From CAWJPW01 sp963844845 (GTDB lineage: Bacteria; Acidobacteriota; Thermoanaerobaculia; Thermoanaerobaculales; Sulfomarinibacteraceae), in NCBI GenBank assembly GCA_963844845.1, contig CAWJPW010000011.1:62001-126000 (forward strand): 64,000 nt of DNA. Direction: 5' to 3'. Both the position numbers and the translations under genes were made by a program. Shown here in pieces: positions 8,377 to 17,071 of the stretch. A model generated the notes under the pieces. That model saw only the letters and a list, made by a program, of their open reading frames with translations, was not told the DNA's origin and did no database searches. Positions within the stretch are counted from its first letter, which is position 1, and the number at the start of each line of letters is the position of its first letter.

Positions 8377-10346
8377 CCGCGATCCCTGTCAGCATCGCAC
8401 CCGGGGCTGCCGCTTGGCTCCTCACCTACGCCATCCACAGCACCGTCCTTCTCGCCGGCGCCTGGATTCTCACCCGCCTACTGCGCGGCCGCCGGCTCGC
8501 CCTCCAGGAGCTGATCTGGCGCACTGCGGTGATCGGCGGGCTCGTCACCGCCTCGCTCCAGCTCGGGCTGGGCGTCGGCCCCGACGCGCTGCGGCTGGGC
8601 GTGACACCGTCGGCTCCAGCCTCGCGGCCGGCCGCCGCGCCCGCAGCGGACGCGCCGGAGGCCGCTCCTCTTCTGCCCGCGACCGCAGCCCGGTTCTCAC
8701 CTCTGCCGACACCGGCGACGCCGCCCGCGTCGTCGTGGCCGTGGGCCCTGCTGGCCCCGTGGCTCCTCGGCGCCGCGCTCGGGCTCGCCCGACTGCTCGG
8801 TGCCGCGCGGAGCCTCAGATACCTCCTGGCAGACCGACTCCCCCTCACCGGCGGCAGCCTCGCCGCCGCTCTGCACCGCCTACTGGCTCTTCTGCCACGC
8901 CCGCCGGTGGTGCGCCTGTCCAGCTCCGAGGCCCTGCCGGTGCCCATCGCTCTCGGCGTGCGGCGACCCGAGATCTGCGTCCCAGAGCGCGTTCTCGCCG
9001 AGCTGCCCGGCCCCCAGCAGGAGGGGCTCTGCGCCCACGAGCTCGCCCATCTGGTGCGTCGCGATCCGCTCTGGTCGGCGCTGCTGTCGGGCCTCGAGGT
9101 GGTGTTCTTCTTCCAGCCTCTCAACCGCGTGGCCCGACGCCAGCTGGCCGAGCTTGCCGAGCTGCGCTGCGACGCCTGGGCCGCCCGCACCACGGGGCGC
9201 GGGCGCGATCTCGCGCGCTGCCTCGCCACCGTGGCCGAGTGGGGCACGGGGATGGACTCGTGTCCGCTTCCGGCCTCCCCGCTGCTGGGCTCCGGCCGCC
9301 TCACGCGGCGGGTGCGGCAGCTCGTCGCCGGGCACCTCGAGCCCGACAGCGGGCTCCGCAACCGGGCCGCCTTTCCACTCGCCGCCGGCGTGGTTCTGGG
9401 TCTCGCCCTGGTCCTGCCCGGCGCAACCACCGTGAGAGCCGCGGGCGAAGACCCTCGGCCGCCCTCACCGCCGGCGACTCCGTCCCCGGCCTCCGCCCCG
9501 GTGCCTGCCCTGGCTCCGGTCGCGGCACCGGCGCAGGCTCCGGCTCCGGTCCCGGCCCCGGCCCCGGTTGCGGCCCCGGCTCCGGCCCCGCCGCCCGCGG
9601 AGCACCGCTCTCACCGCCACCTCGTGACTGGCGACGCTGACGTCGACTTCGATCTCGACGAGGTCACGATCGACCCCGCCACCCGCGCCGAGATGGAGCG
9701 TCTCCAGGCCGAAGTCCAGCAGCTGTCCGAGCAGATCACCGCCAAGGTCACGAAGCGCTTGGAGGGGATGGACCTGCCGAACCAGGAGGCGATCGAGAAG
9801 CTTCAGGAGGAGATCGAGGCCCGACAGCAGGAGATGAGCCTGGAGATCGAGCGTGACATGGCGGAGCTGAACATCTCAGACGCCGACCACGAGAAGCTGG
9901 AGGCGGACATGGAACGCTTGAGCCGCGAGGTCGCGCGCCTCGCCCGCGAGGCCGCTGAAGGCACGCCGGGCGAACGCACCGACGTCGAGCGCGAGTTGGC
10001 CGAGCGCTCCCGCGAGCTGGCCCGCCGCTCGCGCGAGTACGCCGATCGCGTGCGCCCCTCGGAGGAGCAGCTTCGGGAGATCCGCGAGAAGGCTCGGGAG
10101 ATGGCCGCACAGATGCGGCCCACCGACGAGGAGCTGCAACGCCTCCGCGACCAGGCCCGCAAGATGGCGGAGCAGCTCCGCCCCGATCGCGAGGAGCTCC
10201 GGGCACTGCAGGACAAGATCCGCGAGCGCGCTCAGAGCCTCAGGGAGCTTGCCCGCCGTCTCGCTCGCGAGCACTACGCCGGCCGCTCCGAGGAGGCCGA
10301 GCCCGAGGCCGAGCCCACCGAGCCACCGAAGCAGCCTCAACACTGA
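8373..10346 (+). CDS. M56 family (BlaR1-like) membrane metalloprotease with long coiled-coil tail
   Basis: The 657-residue protein has N-terminal membrane helices, a cytosolic zinc protease segment with H222-E-L-A-H226 (HELAHLVRRDPLW), and a further helix near residue 340. M56 proteases sense an outside signal and inactivate the BlaI-type repressor encoded just upstream. Instead of the usual penicillin-binding sensor, the C-terminal 300 residues are an Ala/Pro repeat linker (about 375-410). It is followed by a highly charged, heptad-rich coiled coil with repeated PSEEQLREI / PTDEELQRL / PDREELRAL units. The coiled coil would be extracytoplasmic if the last helix crosses the membrane. The ligand is unknown. 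Confidence 0.85.
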   Translation: MTAIPVSIAPGAAAWLLTYAIHSTVLLAGAWILTRLLRGRRLALQELIWRTAVIGGLVTASLQLGLGVGPDALRLGVTPSAPASRPAAAPAADAPEAAPLLPATAARFSPLPTPATPPASSWPWALLAPWLLGAALGLARLLGAARSLRYLLADRLPLTGGSLAAALHRLLALLPRPPVVRLSSSEALPVPIALGVRRPEICVPERVLAELPGPQQEGLCAHELAHLVRRDPLWSALLSGLEVVFFFQPLNRVARRQLAELAELRCDAWAARTTGRGRDLARCLATVAEWGTGMDSCPLPASPLLGSGRLTRRVRQLVAGHLEPDSGLRNRAAFPLAAGVVLGLALVLPGATTVRAAGEDPRPPSPPATPSPASAPVPALAPVAAPAQAPAPVPAPAPVAAPAPAPPPAEHRSHRHLVTGDADVDFDLDEVTIDPATRAEMERLQAEVQQLSEQITAKVTKRLEGMDLPNQEAIEKLQEEIEARQQEMSLEIERDMAELNISDADHEKLEADMERLSREVARLAREAAEGTPGERTDVERELAERSRELARRSREYADRVRPSEEQLREIREKAREMAAQMRPTDEELQRLRDQARKMAEQLRPDREELRALQDKIRERAQSLRELARRLAREHYAGRSEEAEPEAEPTEPPKQPQH

Positions 10347-10367
10347 CCGGCCGTACACGCGACGACG

Positions 10368-10392
10368 GGGCCCCAGGCGGCTGCTGGGGCCC
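10368..10392. terminator. Bidirectional hairpin between M56 gene and feoB
   Basis: GGGCCCCAG (10368-10376) and CTGGGGCCC (10384-10392) form a 9-bp GC stem with a 7-nt loop, followed by TTCTTCGTC on the plus strand. It lies between two convergent genes, so it can serve both. Confidence 0.65.
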
Positions 10393-10512
10393 TTCTTCGT
10401 CACGACTCGTCCCGCCGGGGGGCCTGCGGGGCATCGACTACTCTGAGTTGAGAACGCGCCCCCGGGCAGCGACCATCGCCGGCCGCAACAGGAGTCTGGT
10501 GGATGATGCCGG

Positions 10513-12429
10513 CTAGATGAAGATGGAGAGGGTGATCCGCCCGGCCACGCTGATCACCACCGCAACCACGAGCGTGAGGCCCGAGATCCACGCCGTCTCC
10601 CGCCACCCCAGCTCCCGCACCATGGCGGCGACGGTGGCGACGCAGGGCACGTAGAACACCACGAACAGCGTGAAGGTCATGAGCTGGACCGGGCTGAGCA
10701 CTGAGGCCACCGCGGTCGTGCCCAGGGCCTGCATGAGCATGATGAGGGTGAGCTCCTTGCGCAGCACACCGAACACCAGGGTGACCCCCACCACGGCCGG
10801 CAGCCCGAGGAGCGTCACCGTGAGCGGCGAAAGTGCAGCGTTGAGGTAGCGCTCCACACCCATCCATCCGAGCCACGCCAGCACCACCGAGGACACCACC
10901 AGGATCGGCCAGGCCACCACCACGAACTCGCGCAGCGAGAGCCAGGTCTTGGCCGCCAGCGTCTTGAACGCGGGCAATCGCAGCTCGGGGATCTCGAGGA
11001 TCAGGCCGGGCGAGCGGTCCTGGCCGCGGCGCGCCAGGAAGACCCCCAGCACCACGACGACCACCAAGTTCAGGAGGTACACCGAGAGCGCCCAGAGCGG
11101 CCCCATGTAGGCCGCCACGAGGGCGTAGATGACGATGGTCCGGGCCGAGCATGGGATGAAGGCCGTGAGGGTGGCGGTGATCCGCCGGTCGCGCTTGGAC
11201 TCGAGGATCCGCGTCGCCATGATGGCCGGAACCGCACAGCCGTAGCCAAGCATCAGCGGGACCACCGACTTGCCGTGCAGGCCGAGGTGGTGCATGAAGC
11301 TGTCGAGAATGTACGCCATCCGCGGCAGGTAGCCGGTGTCCTCGAGGATCGCCAGCCCGACGAGGAAGGGCAGGAGGTAGGGCAGCACGATGGCGGTGCC
11401 CGCGGAAATCCCCATCACGACCCCGTGGACCATCGCCCCGGCGAAGGTCCCCGGCGGCAGCGGGGCGGCCAGTGCCGCGCCGAGGCGGTCGAACACCGCC
11501 ACGAGGGGCCCCTCGACAAACCGCCCGAGGCCGAACACGACGCTGAAGAAGCCGCCCAGGATCAGGACCATCAGCGGGCCGCCGCTGAGCGGGTGCAGGA
11601 GCAGGCGGTCGAGGCGCTCACGCCAACCGAGCCGCGGCCGGTGCATGGTGGCGACCGCGTCCTCCACCGCGTGGGCCACCGCGTGCCGCGCGCCCGAGAC
11701 CACCTGCTCCACCGTCCAGCCGTGGCACTCCTCGAGGCGGACCGCGAGGGGCCGGATGCCGGCGAGTACGCCGGGAGCGCGCCGGCCGAGCTCCTCCGCC
11801 ATCTGGGCGTCGCCCTCGAGGAGCTTGAGGGCGACAAAACGGCGCGGGAGCTCTCCGTCGACCCGCGCACGCTCCAGGATCGCCGCGGCCTCGGCCACCG
11901 CCTCCTCGGTCTCACGGTCCAACAAACGTGCCGGCGGCCGGCCGGCCAGGGAGGTACCCAGCGAGGTTCTAAAGAGGTCGCGCAGACCCAGACCACGCCG
12001 CCCCACGGTGGGGACCACGGGGATCTCCAGCTCACGCGCCAGCGCGTCGATGTCGATCTCGATACCCTTGACCCGCGCCTCGTCCATCATGTTGAGGGCA
12101 AGGACCACCGGCTTGCCGAGCTCGAGCAGCTGGAGGGTCAGCTCCAACGAGCGCCCGAGGCGGCTGGCATCGACCACGTTGACGATGACGTCATACGTCT
12201 CGTGCAGGAGGTAGCGCAGGCCCTCGCGCTCAGCGCCGTCGCCGGAGGTGAGGGAGTACATGCCGGGGAGGTCGACGACCTCGACCTCGCGGCCGAGCAC
12301 CATGGCGCGGCTTATGGTGAACGTCACTGACGAGCCGGGGAAGTTCGCGGTCGCCGACCGGTAGCCGGCGATACTGTTGAAGATCGTACTCTTACCCGAG
12401 TTGGGCTGTCCGGTAAGAACGAACTTCAT
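10513..12429 (-). CDS. feoB: Ferrous iron transport protein B
   Basis: FeoB is the inner-membrane Fe(II) permease with an N-terminal G-protein domain. The 638-residue protein shows G1 GQPNSGKST at residues 7-15, G3 DLPG at 53-56 and G4 NMMD near 114. A helical spacer follows, then the transmembrane region with two Gate-like repeats containing conserved cysteines (LGYGCAVPAIMATR and FIPCSARTIV). Length is slightly short for the family because the C-terminal soluble tail is absent. The start ATG lies 38 bp inside the end of feoA, so the pair is translationally coupled. Confidence 0.96.
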   Translation of the reverse strand: MKFVLTGQPNSGKSTIFNSIAGYRSATANFPGSSVTFTISRAMVLGREVEVVDLPGMYSLTSGDGAEREGLRYLLHETYDVIVNVVDASRLGRSLELTLQLLELGKPVVLALNMMDEARVKGIEIDIDALARELEIPVVPTVGRRGLGLRDLFRTSLGTSLAGRPPARLLDRETEEAVAEAAAILERARVDGELPRRFVALKLLEGDAQMAEELGRRAPGVLAGIRPLAVRLEECHGWTVEQVVSGARHAVAHAVEDAVATMHRPRLGWRERLDRLLLHPLSGGPLMVLILGGFFSVVFGLGRFVEGPLVAVFDRLGAALAAPLPPGTFAGAMVHGVVMGISAGTAIVLPYLLPFLVGLAILEDTGYLPRMAYILDSFMHHLGLHGKSVVPLMLGYGCAVPAIMATRILESKRDRRITATLTAFIPCSARTIVIYALVAAYMGPLWALSVYLLNLVVVVVLGVFLARRGQDRSPGLILEIPELRLPAFKTLAAKTWLSLREFVVVAWPILVVSSVVLAWLGWMGVERYLNAALSPLTVTLLGLPAVVGVTLVFGVLRKELTLIMLMQALGTTAVASVLSPVQLMTFTLFVVFYVPCVATVAAMVRELGWRETAWISGLTLVVAVVISVAGRITLSIFI

Positions 12430-12649
12430 GGGGCTCCACCATGACCTTCCGGGCGACGCCCCGGCCGATGGCGAGGCGAACCCCGTGCACTTCGATCAGC
12501 ACCGGGCCGTGGAAAGGCGCCCGATCCACCACGACCAGCTGGTCGCCCACGTGGATCCCCAGCACGTTGAGGTGCGAGCGCACTCCTGCACCGCCGTCGA
12601 TGGCGACCACCTTGGCCGAAGCCTGCGCGCGAACCTGTTCGAGGGTCAT
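12392..12649 (-). CDS. feoA: FeoA domain protein
   Basis: An 85-residue SH3-like FeoA protein, the small cytosolic partner that stimulates FeoB. The pattern LNVLGIHVGDQLVVVDRAPF followed by VLIEVHGVRLAIGRGVARKVMV matches the family (LGI..G..I.v....f.gPv.i.v.g....l...A..I.V). ATG at 12649 is preferred; a GTG directly before it would add one residue. A minus-strand TATGAT (12681-12676) and a GGGAGG precede it. Confidence 0.92.
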   Translation of the reverse strand: MTLEQVRAQASAKVVAIDGGAGVRSHLNVLGIHVGDQLVVVDRAPFHGPVLIEVHGVRLAIGRGVARKVMVEPHEVRSYRTAQLG

Positions 12650-13191
12650 CACCCTCCCAGCGCCTCCGGACGGGAATCATACCTCATTTCGGGGGGATTT
12701 CGAAGCATGAGCAGTCCACAGGCCTTACCGCGACTGACCTTTCCAAACCGTCTCGTTAATCGCATCTAAAGCGATATCAATTTCTCAGATTCTCCCAACC
12801 ATTACTTCGCCTGAGCTCAAGTCGGACATTTTCAAAACATCAGCGAAAAGATTCTTCTCAAGACCACGATATTTACTGACGCGCGACAACGGTATTCTGC
12901 AGGCTTCCGGACGCACTTTCGGGAGCGCGAGCGACCACCGCCACCCGGGTAACCGAGCCTGCGCGCATTCGCGAAGCACACATCCGGCGTCGCCTCGGTG
13001 CCCGGACGTCGTCCGGCCGCGTCGGCAGCGGATGAACCAGCGGAGTGACCAACGACGAGCCCGCCGCAAAGGGGCACCTCACGACCCGCGGGGATGAGCA
13101 CGACGCACCTCGCTCCCTTCCTCCGCCATCGTAGAGTGCCCGCACTGCCCACCGGCCCCGAGAGTCGCTACAATCCCCGGCGGAGGTTGCC
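12650..13191. other. Divergent regulatory interval between feoAB and hutU, partly AT-rich
   Basis: No gene was found in these 540 bp. The part from about 12680 to 12900 is clearly lower in GC than its surroundings. It holds a minus-strand TATGAT (12681-12676) for feoAB and an ATCGC...GCGAT inverted repeat (12759-12775). For hutU, TACAAT (13169-13174) is followed by a CGGAGG ribosome site. No convincing Fur box was recognised by eye. Confidence 0.5.
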
Positions 13192-15198
13192 ATGAGCCCG
13201 AGCCCGCGGACTTTCGAGCTGACCGACCTGCCCGAGCCCCAGGCCTTTGTCCCCGGCATCCGCCGCGCACCCAGCCGCGGCCACCGGCTGACCCGCCGGG
13301 AGACTGTCCTGGCCCTCGCCAACGCGCTACGCTACGTGCCAGCCGAGCACCACGAGGTGATGGCGCCCGAGCTCCTCGAGGAGCTCCAGACCATGGGCCG
13401 GATCTACGGCTACCGCTACCGCCCCGCGGGACGAATCTGGGGCCGCCCGCTGGATGACTATCGGGGTCAGTCCGTCGAGGCCCGCGCCATGCAGGTGATG
13501 ATCGACAACAACCTCGACTTCGAGGTGGCGCTCTATCCCTACGAGCTGGTGACATACGGCGAGTCCGGCCAGGTGTGCCAGAACTGGATGCAGTACCAGC
13601 TCATCCGCCGCTACCTCGAGGAGATGACCGCGGAGCAGACGCTCGTGGTGTCCTCGGGCCACCCGCTGGGGCTCTTCCCATCGCGTCCGGAGGCGCCCCG
13701 CGCCATCATCACCAACGGCCTGATGGTCGGGATGTTCGACACGCCGGACGACTTCCACCGCCTGGCCGCGCTGGGCTGTGTCAACTACGGGCAGATGACG
13801 GCCGGCGGCTGGATGTACATCGGCCCCCAGGGCATCGTGCACGGCACCTACATCACGCTGCTCAACGCCGGGCGGCTCTATCTCGGCGTCCCCGACGAGC
13901 AGAACTTGGCGGGCCACACCTTCGTGAGCTCCGGCCTCGGCGGCATGTCCGGCGCCCAGGCCAAGGCGCTCGAGATCGCCGGTGCCGCCGGGATCATCGC
14001 CGAGGTCGACGCATCGCGTATCGAGACCCGTCACTCCCAGGGCTGGGTGGGCAAGGCCACCGGAGACGTCGCTGAGGCGGTGCGGTGGATGGAGGCTGCC
14101 CGCGATCGCGGCGAGGCGGTCTCGGTCGCCTACCACGGCAACGTGGTCGATCTCCTCGAGTACCTGGACGAGCACCGGGTGAAGGTCGAGCTTCTCTCCG
14201 ACCAGACCTCGTGCCACGTGCCGTATGACGGCGGATACACCCCCGCCGGTGTGAGCTTCGAGGAGGGCCGCGAGCTGCTGCGCGGCGACCGCGAGCGCTT
14301 CCGCGCCCTGGTGGACGAGAGCCTGCGCCGCCACTTCGAGGTGCTCCGCCGCCTCACCGCCCGCGGCGGGCACTTCTGGGACTACGGCAACGCCTTCTTG
14401 AAGGCCGTCTTCGACGCCGGCGTGACCGAGGTGGCGAAGAACGGCCGCAACACGACGGACGGCTTCGTGTGGCCCTCCTACGTGGAGGACATCATGGGGC
14501 CCATGTGCTTCGACTACGGCTACGGACCCTTCCGCTGGGTCTGCCTGTCGGGCCGCCCCGGGGATCTGCGCGCCACCGACCAGGCCGCCATGTCGTGCAT
14601 CGACCCCGAGCGCCGCGGCCAGGACCGCGACAACTGGCAGTGGATCCGCGACGCCGGGCGCAACGCGCTGGTGGTGGGCACCCAGGCGCGCATCCTCTAC
14701 GCCGACGCCGAGGGCCGCACCGCCATCGCCCGGCGCTTCAACCAGATGGTGCGGGAGGGCACAATCGGCCCGGTGATGATGGGCCGCGACCACCACGACA
14801 CCGGCGGCACCGACTCGCCCTTCCGGGAGACCGCCAACATCTACGACGGCTCCAACATCACCGCCGACATGGCGCACCACTGCTGGGCGGGGAACGCCGC
14901 CCGCGGCATGACCATGGCGGTGCTCTCCAACGGCGGCGGGGTCGGCACCGGCAAGGCGATCAACGGTGGCTTCGGCCTGGTACTGGACGGCTCGGAGCGG
15001 GTCGATCGCATCCTCGACACCGCCCTGGAGTGGGACGCCATGTGCGGCGTCGCCCGCCGCTCCTGGGCGCGCAACGAGAATGCGGTGAGCACCGCCGCCG
15101 GGTGGAACCGGCGCAATGCCGAGCGCGGCCACATCACCGAGCCCCATCTCGCCGACCAGGACCGCCTGGAGCGGCTGGTGGACGCGGAGTCTTCGTAA
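13192..15198 (+). CDS. hutU: Urocanate hydratase, long form
   Basis: Urocanase adds water to urocanate to give imidazolone propionate in histidine breakdown, using a tightly bound NAD. The 668-residue protein contains the family signatures SGLGGMSGAQAKALEIAG (NAD-binding glycine run), GRDHHDTGGTDSPFRETANI and SNGGGVGTGKAINGGFG. It is over 100 residues longer than the common 555-residue enzyme and belongs to the longer variant. CGGAGG precedes the ATG, and TACAAT lies 17 nt upstream. No hutH, hutI or hutG gene flanks it, so the pathway genes are scattered. An equally long open frame on the opposite strand is only its shadow. Confidence 0.92.
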   Translation: MSPSPRTFELTDLPEPQAFVPGIRRAPSRGHRLTRRETVLALANALRYVPAEHHEVMAPELLEELQTMGRIYGYRYRPAGRIWGRPLDDYRGQSVEARAMQVMIDNNLDFEVALYPYELVTYGESGQVCQNWMQYQLIRRYLEEMTAEQTLVVSSGHPLGLFPSRPEAPRAIITNGLMVGMFDTPDDFHRLAALGCVNYGQMTAGGWMYIGPQGIVHGTYITLLNAGRLYLGVPDEQNLAGHTFVSSGLGGMSGAQAKALEIAGAAGIIAEVDASRIETRHSQGWVGKATGDVAEAVRWMEAARDRGEAVSVAYHGNVVDLLEYLDEHRVKVELLSDQTSCHVPYDGGYTPAGVSFEEGRELLRGDRERFRALVDESLRRHFEVLRRLTARGGHFWDYGNAFLKAVFDAGVTEVAKNGRNTTDGFVWPSYVEDIMGPMCFDYGYGPFRWVCLSGRPGDLRATDQAAMSCIDPERRGQDRDNWQWIRDAGRNALVVGTQARILYADAEGRTAIARRFNQMVREGTIGPVMMGRDHHDTGGTDSPFRETANIYDGSNITADMAHHCWAGNAARGMTMAVLSNGGGVGTGKAINGGFGLVLDGSERVDRILDTALEWDAMCGVARRSWARNENAVSTAAGWNRRNAERGHITEPHLADQDRLERLVDAESS

Positions 15199-15204
15199 CT
15201 CTGC

Positions 15205-15256
15205 CGCCGGGACCGGGGCCGCGACCAGGACCGGGACCGGGGCCGGGGCCGGGGCC
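15205..15256. repeat. GC-rich hexamer-like repeat after hutU
   Basis: Irregular tandem units of GGGACC, GGGGCC and GGACCG follow the stop codon. Runs of four or more G-tracts could form a G-quadruplex. Similar tracts lie at 15725-15770, 28310-28360 and 31815-31920, beside copies or fragments of the dispersed repeat. Confidence 0.6.
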
Positions 15257-15707
15257 GCTGCGGAGCATGTGTCCTCCGGCGGGCGTGCCGTCCTTGACGT
15301 CTTCCCGGGAGCGCTTCCTCGCTTGGAGCGCATTCGGGGGAAACGTCAAGGGGGGCTCCCACGGCCCTTGGCGCCCGGAGTACCTGCCCCGAACGACCAG
15401 GCAGGCGACTCGGCGAGCCCGCGTGTCTGCCCGAGCTTCGTCGCGAGACCGCAGAGCTGCCTGTCAGGGTGGCCATTCGACCAAGGCGCCGCCGAGACGT
15501 AGCAGCGCTACGTCGCAGGCCGCACCGCCGGGCGAAGCGTCGCCCTGGCTGGTTGATCCGCGGTCGCAGCAGAAGATCGGGCAGACGCGCGGGCGTCAAG
15601 GGCCCGGGGGCGGCCTCGTTGCCGTCTGGAGGTTTGTGCCGTCGCCGCCCCCGGGACCGCGCCGACGGGCGGCCGAGCCGCCCGGGAGCCGGTGTGGGGA
15701 GCATCAG
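15257..15707 (+). repeat. Dispersed structured repeat, copy 3, interrupted by an insertion
   Basis: Hairpin 1 arms are CCTTGACGT (15292-15300) and ACGTCAAGG (15343-15351). The central conserved block ends at GACTCGGCG (about 15415). A 176-bp inverted-repeat element then splits the copy, and the second hairpin (CCCGGGGGCGGC / GCCGCCCCCGGG) resumes after it. The copy ends at GGGGAGCATCAG. Confidence 0.72.
15418..15593. mobile_element. 176-bp inverted-repeat element inserted in repeat copy 3
   Basis: The ends, CCCGCGTGTCTGCCCGA and TCGGGCAGACGCGCGGG, are 17-bp inverted repeats matching at 16 of 17 positions. The other four copies lack this segment at the same point. Inside is the perfect palindrome GACGTAGC-AGC-GCTACGTC (15496-15514). 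There is no open frame. It is probably a MITE-like or REP-derived insertion. Confidence 0.6.
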
Positions 15708-15786
15708 CGGCCGAGGCGGTCGCCGCGACTGGGACCGAGGCCGGGGCGGCGGCCGGAACCGGGCCGCCCGGATTCGAAAGACGAGC

Positions 15787-15798
15787 TAGACTGAGGCC
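15787..15798 (+). promoter_or_regulatory. -10 element of a probable leaderless transcript
   Basis: TAGACT (15787-15792) is followed by 6 nt and then the ATG at 15799, with no Shine-Dalgarno sequence. Confidence 0.5.
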
Positions 15799-17061
15799 AT
15801 GAATGCCCTCGCCGAGGTCCTGCCGCCGCACCTGGCCGGCCTGGTCCTGACGCTCGCCATCTCGCTGCTCATCGGCTTCGAACGGGAGGAGCTGCGCCCC
15901 ACCCGTGAGGGGAGCTTCTTCGGCGGCGTCCGCACCTTCCCTCTCATCGCCCTCACCGGGTTCCTCCTGTACCTCGGGTTTCCGGACTCGGCCGTGCCGT
16001 TCTCGGTGGGGCTGATCATGGTCGGAGTGCTGCTCGCGATCTCGCACCATGCCAGCATCGAAAACCAGAGCGTCGGCATCACCACCGAGGTGGCGGCGCT
16101 CGTCACTTACGCCCTGGGCGGCGCCGCCGCCGACGGCGCCTACTGGATCGTCGTGGCATCGGGCATCGTCACCGTCATCCTCCTGCAGGAGAAGCAGCGG
16201 CTGGAGGGGCTCGCCCTCAAGGTGCCGCGCCAGGAGGTGTCCACACTCGTGCGCTTCCTCCTTCTCACCGGCGTGATCCTACCGGTGGTGCCGAACCACA
16301 CCTTCACCGCGTTCGAGATCAACCCCTTCAAGATCTGGCTCGTGGTGGTTGCGGTGAGCGGCGTGTCGTACCTCAGCTACCTCCTCCAGCTGCGCCTGAG
16401 CGGCCATCACGGCCTCCTCGTCACCGGCCTCGCGGGCGGCGCCTACTCGTCCACCGCCACCACCGTCGTCCTCGCCCGCAAGTCTCGCCACGACAAGCAC
16501 CGCAGCACCGCTGTGGCGGGCGCGGTGCTGGCCGCCAGCGGGGTGATGTACATCCGCGTGTGGATCCTCGTGCTGCTCTTCGCTCCGCTCCTCGCGAGCC
16601 GCCTCAGCTGGCTGTTCTGGGGGCTCGGTCTGGCCGCCGCCGGCGTCGGCGCGCTGCTGGTGCAGCGCTCGCCGGGGGACGGCGAGAACGCCGAGGGCAG
16701 CACCCCGAGCGGCAACCCCCTCGAGCTCAGCTCGGCCTTCATCTTCGCGGCGATCTTCCTCGTGGTGCTGGTGATCACCCGCCTCGTCGCCCAACAGTTC
16801 GGCGGCACCGGTCTCCTGATCTTCGCCGGGGTCATGGGCGCCGCCGACGTGGACCCGTTCATCCTTGGCCTCACCCAGTACCTCGGCCACGGGCTCGACG
16901 CCTCCACCGCGGCCCTCGCCATCGTCGTGGCCACCGCCGCCAACAACGTCATGAAGGGGATCTACGCCGTCGTCTTCGGTGACCGCCGTGCCGGGGTCGA
17001 GGCGTTCGCCCTGCTCGCCGCAACGGCGGCGGCGAGCGTCCTCCTGTTTCTCGTCTTCTGA
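15799..17061 (+). CDS. MgtC/SapB N-terminal domain - DUF4010 membrane protein
   Basis: A 420-residue polytopic membrane protein with about 12 predicted helices. The N-terminal third carries the MgtC/SapB pattern LLIGFEREELRP...GVRTFPLIALTG. The rest is DUF4010, with the motifs GLAGGAYSSTATTVVLARKS and ATAANNVMKGIYAVVFGDR. This fusion is a common bacterial architecture of unknown transport function; MgtC itself is tied to magnesium stress and control of membrane ATPases. The ATG is the first base after the spacing expected for a leaderless mRNA. The next gene starts 10 nt after its stop. Confidence 0.88.
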   Translation: MNALAEVLPPHLAGLVLTLAISLLIGFEREELRPTREGSFFGGVRTFPLIALTGFLLYLGFPDSAVPFSVGLIMVGVLLAISHHASIENQSVGITTEVAALVTYALGGAAADGAYWIVVASGIVTVILLQEKQRLEGLALKVPRQEVSTLVRFLLLTGVILPVVPNHTFTAFEINPFKIWLVVVAVSGVSYLSYLLQLRLSGHHGLLVTGLAGGAYSSTATTVVLARKSRHDKHRSTAVAGAVLAASGVMYIRVWILVLLFAPLLASRLSWLFWGLGLAAAGVGALLVQRSPGDGENAEGSTPSGNPLELSSAFIFAAIFLVVLVITRLVAQQFGGTGLLIFAGVMGAADVDPFILGLTQYLGHGLDASTAALAIVVATAANNVMKGIYAVVFGDRRAGVEAFALLAATAAASVLLFLVF

Positions 17062-17071
17062 CGAGCTGACC

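Noticed and set aside
12680..12900. AT-richer segment as a possible recent insertion
   Set aside because: No inverted or direct repeats bound it; it fits a shared promoter region between divergent feoAB and hutU.
13327..15333. A 668-codon open frame antisense to hutU
   Set aside because: It is the third-position mirror of a high-GC gene; composition is Ala/Val/His/Gly-rich without motifs, while the plus strand is a clear urocanase.
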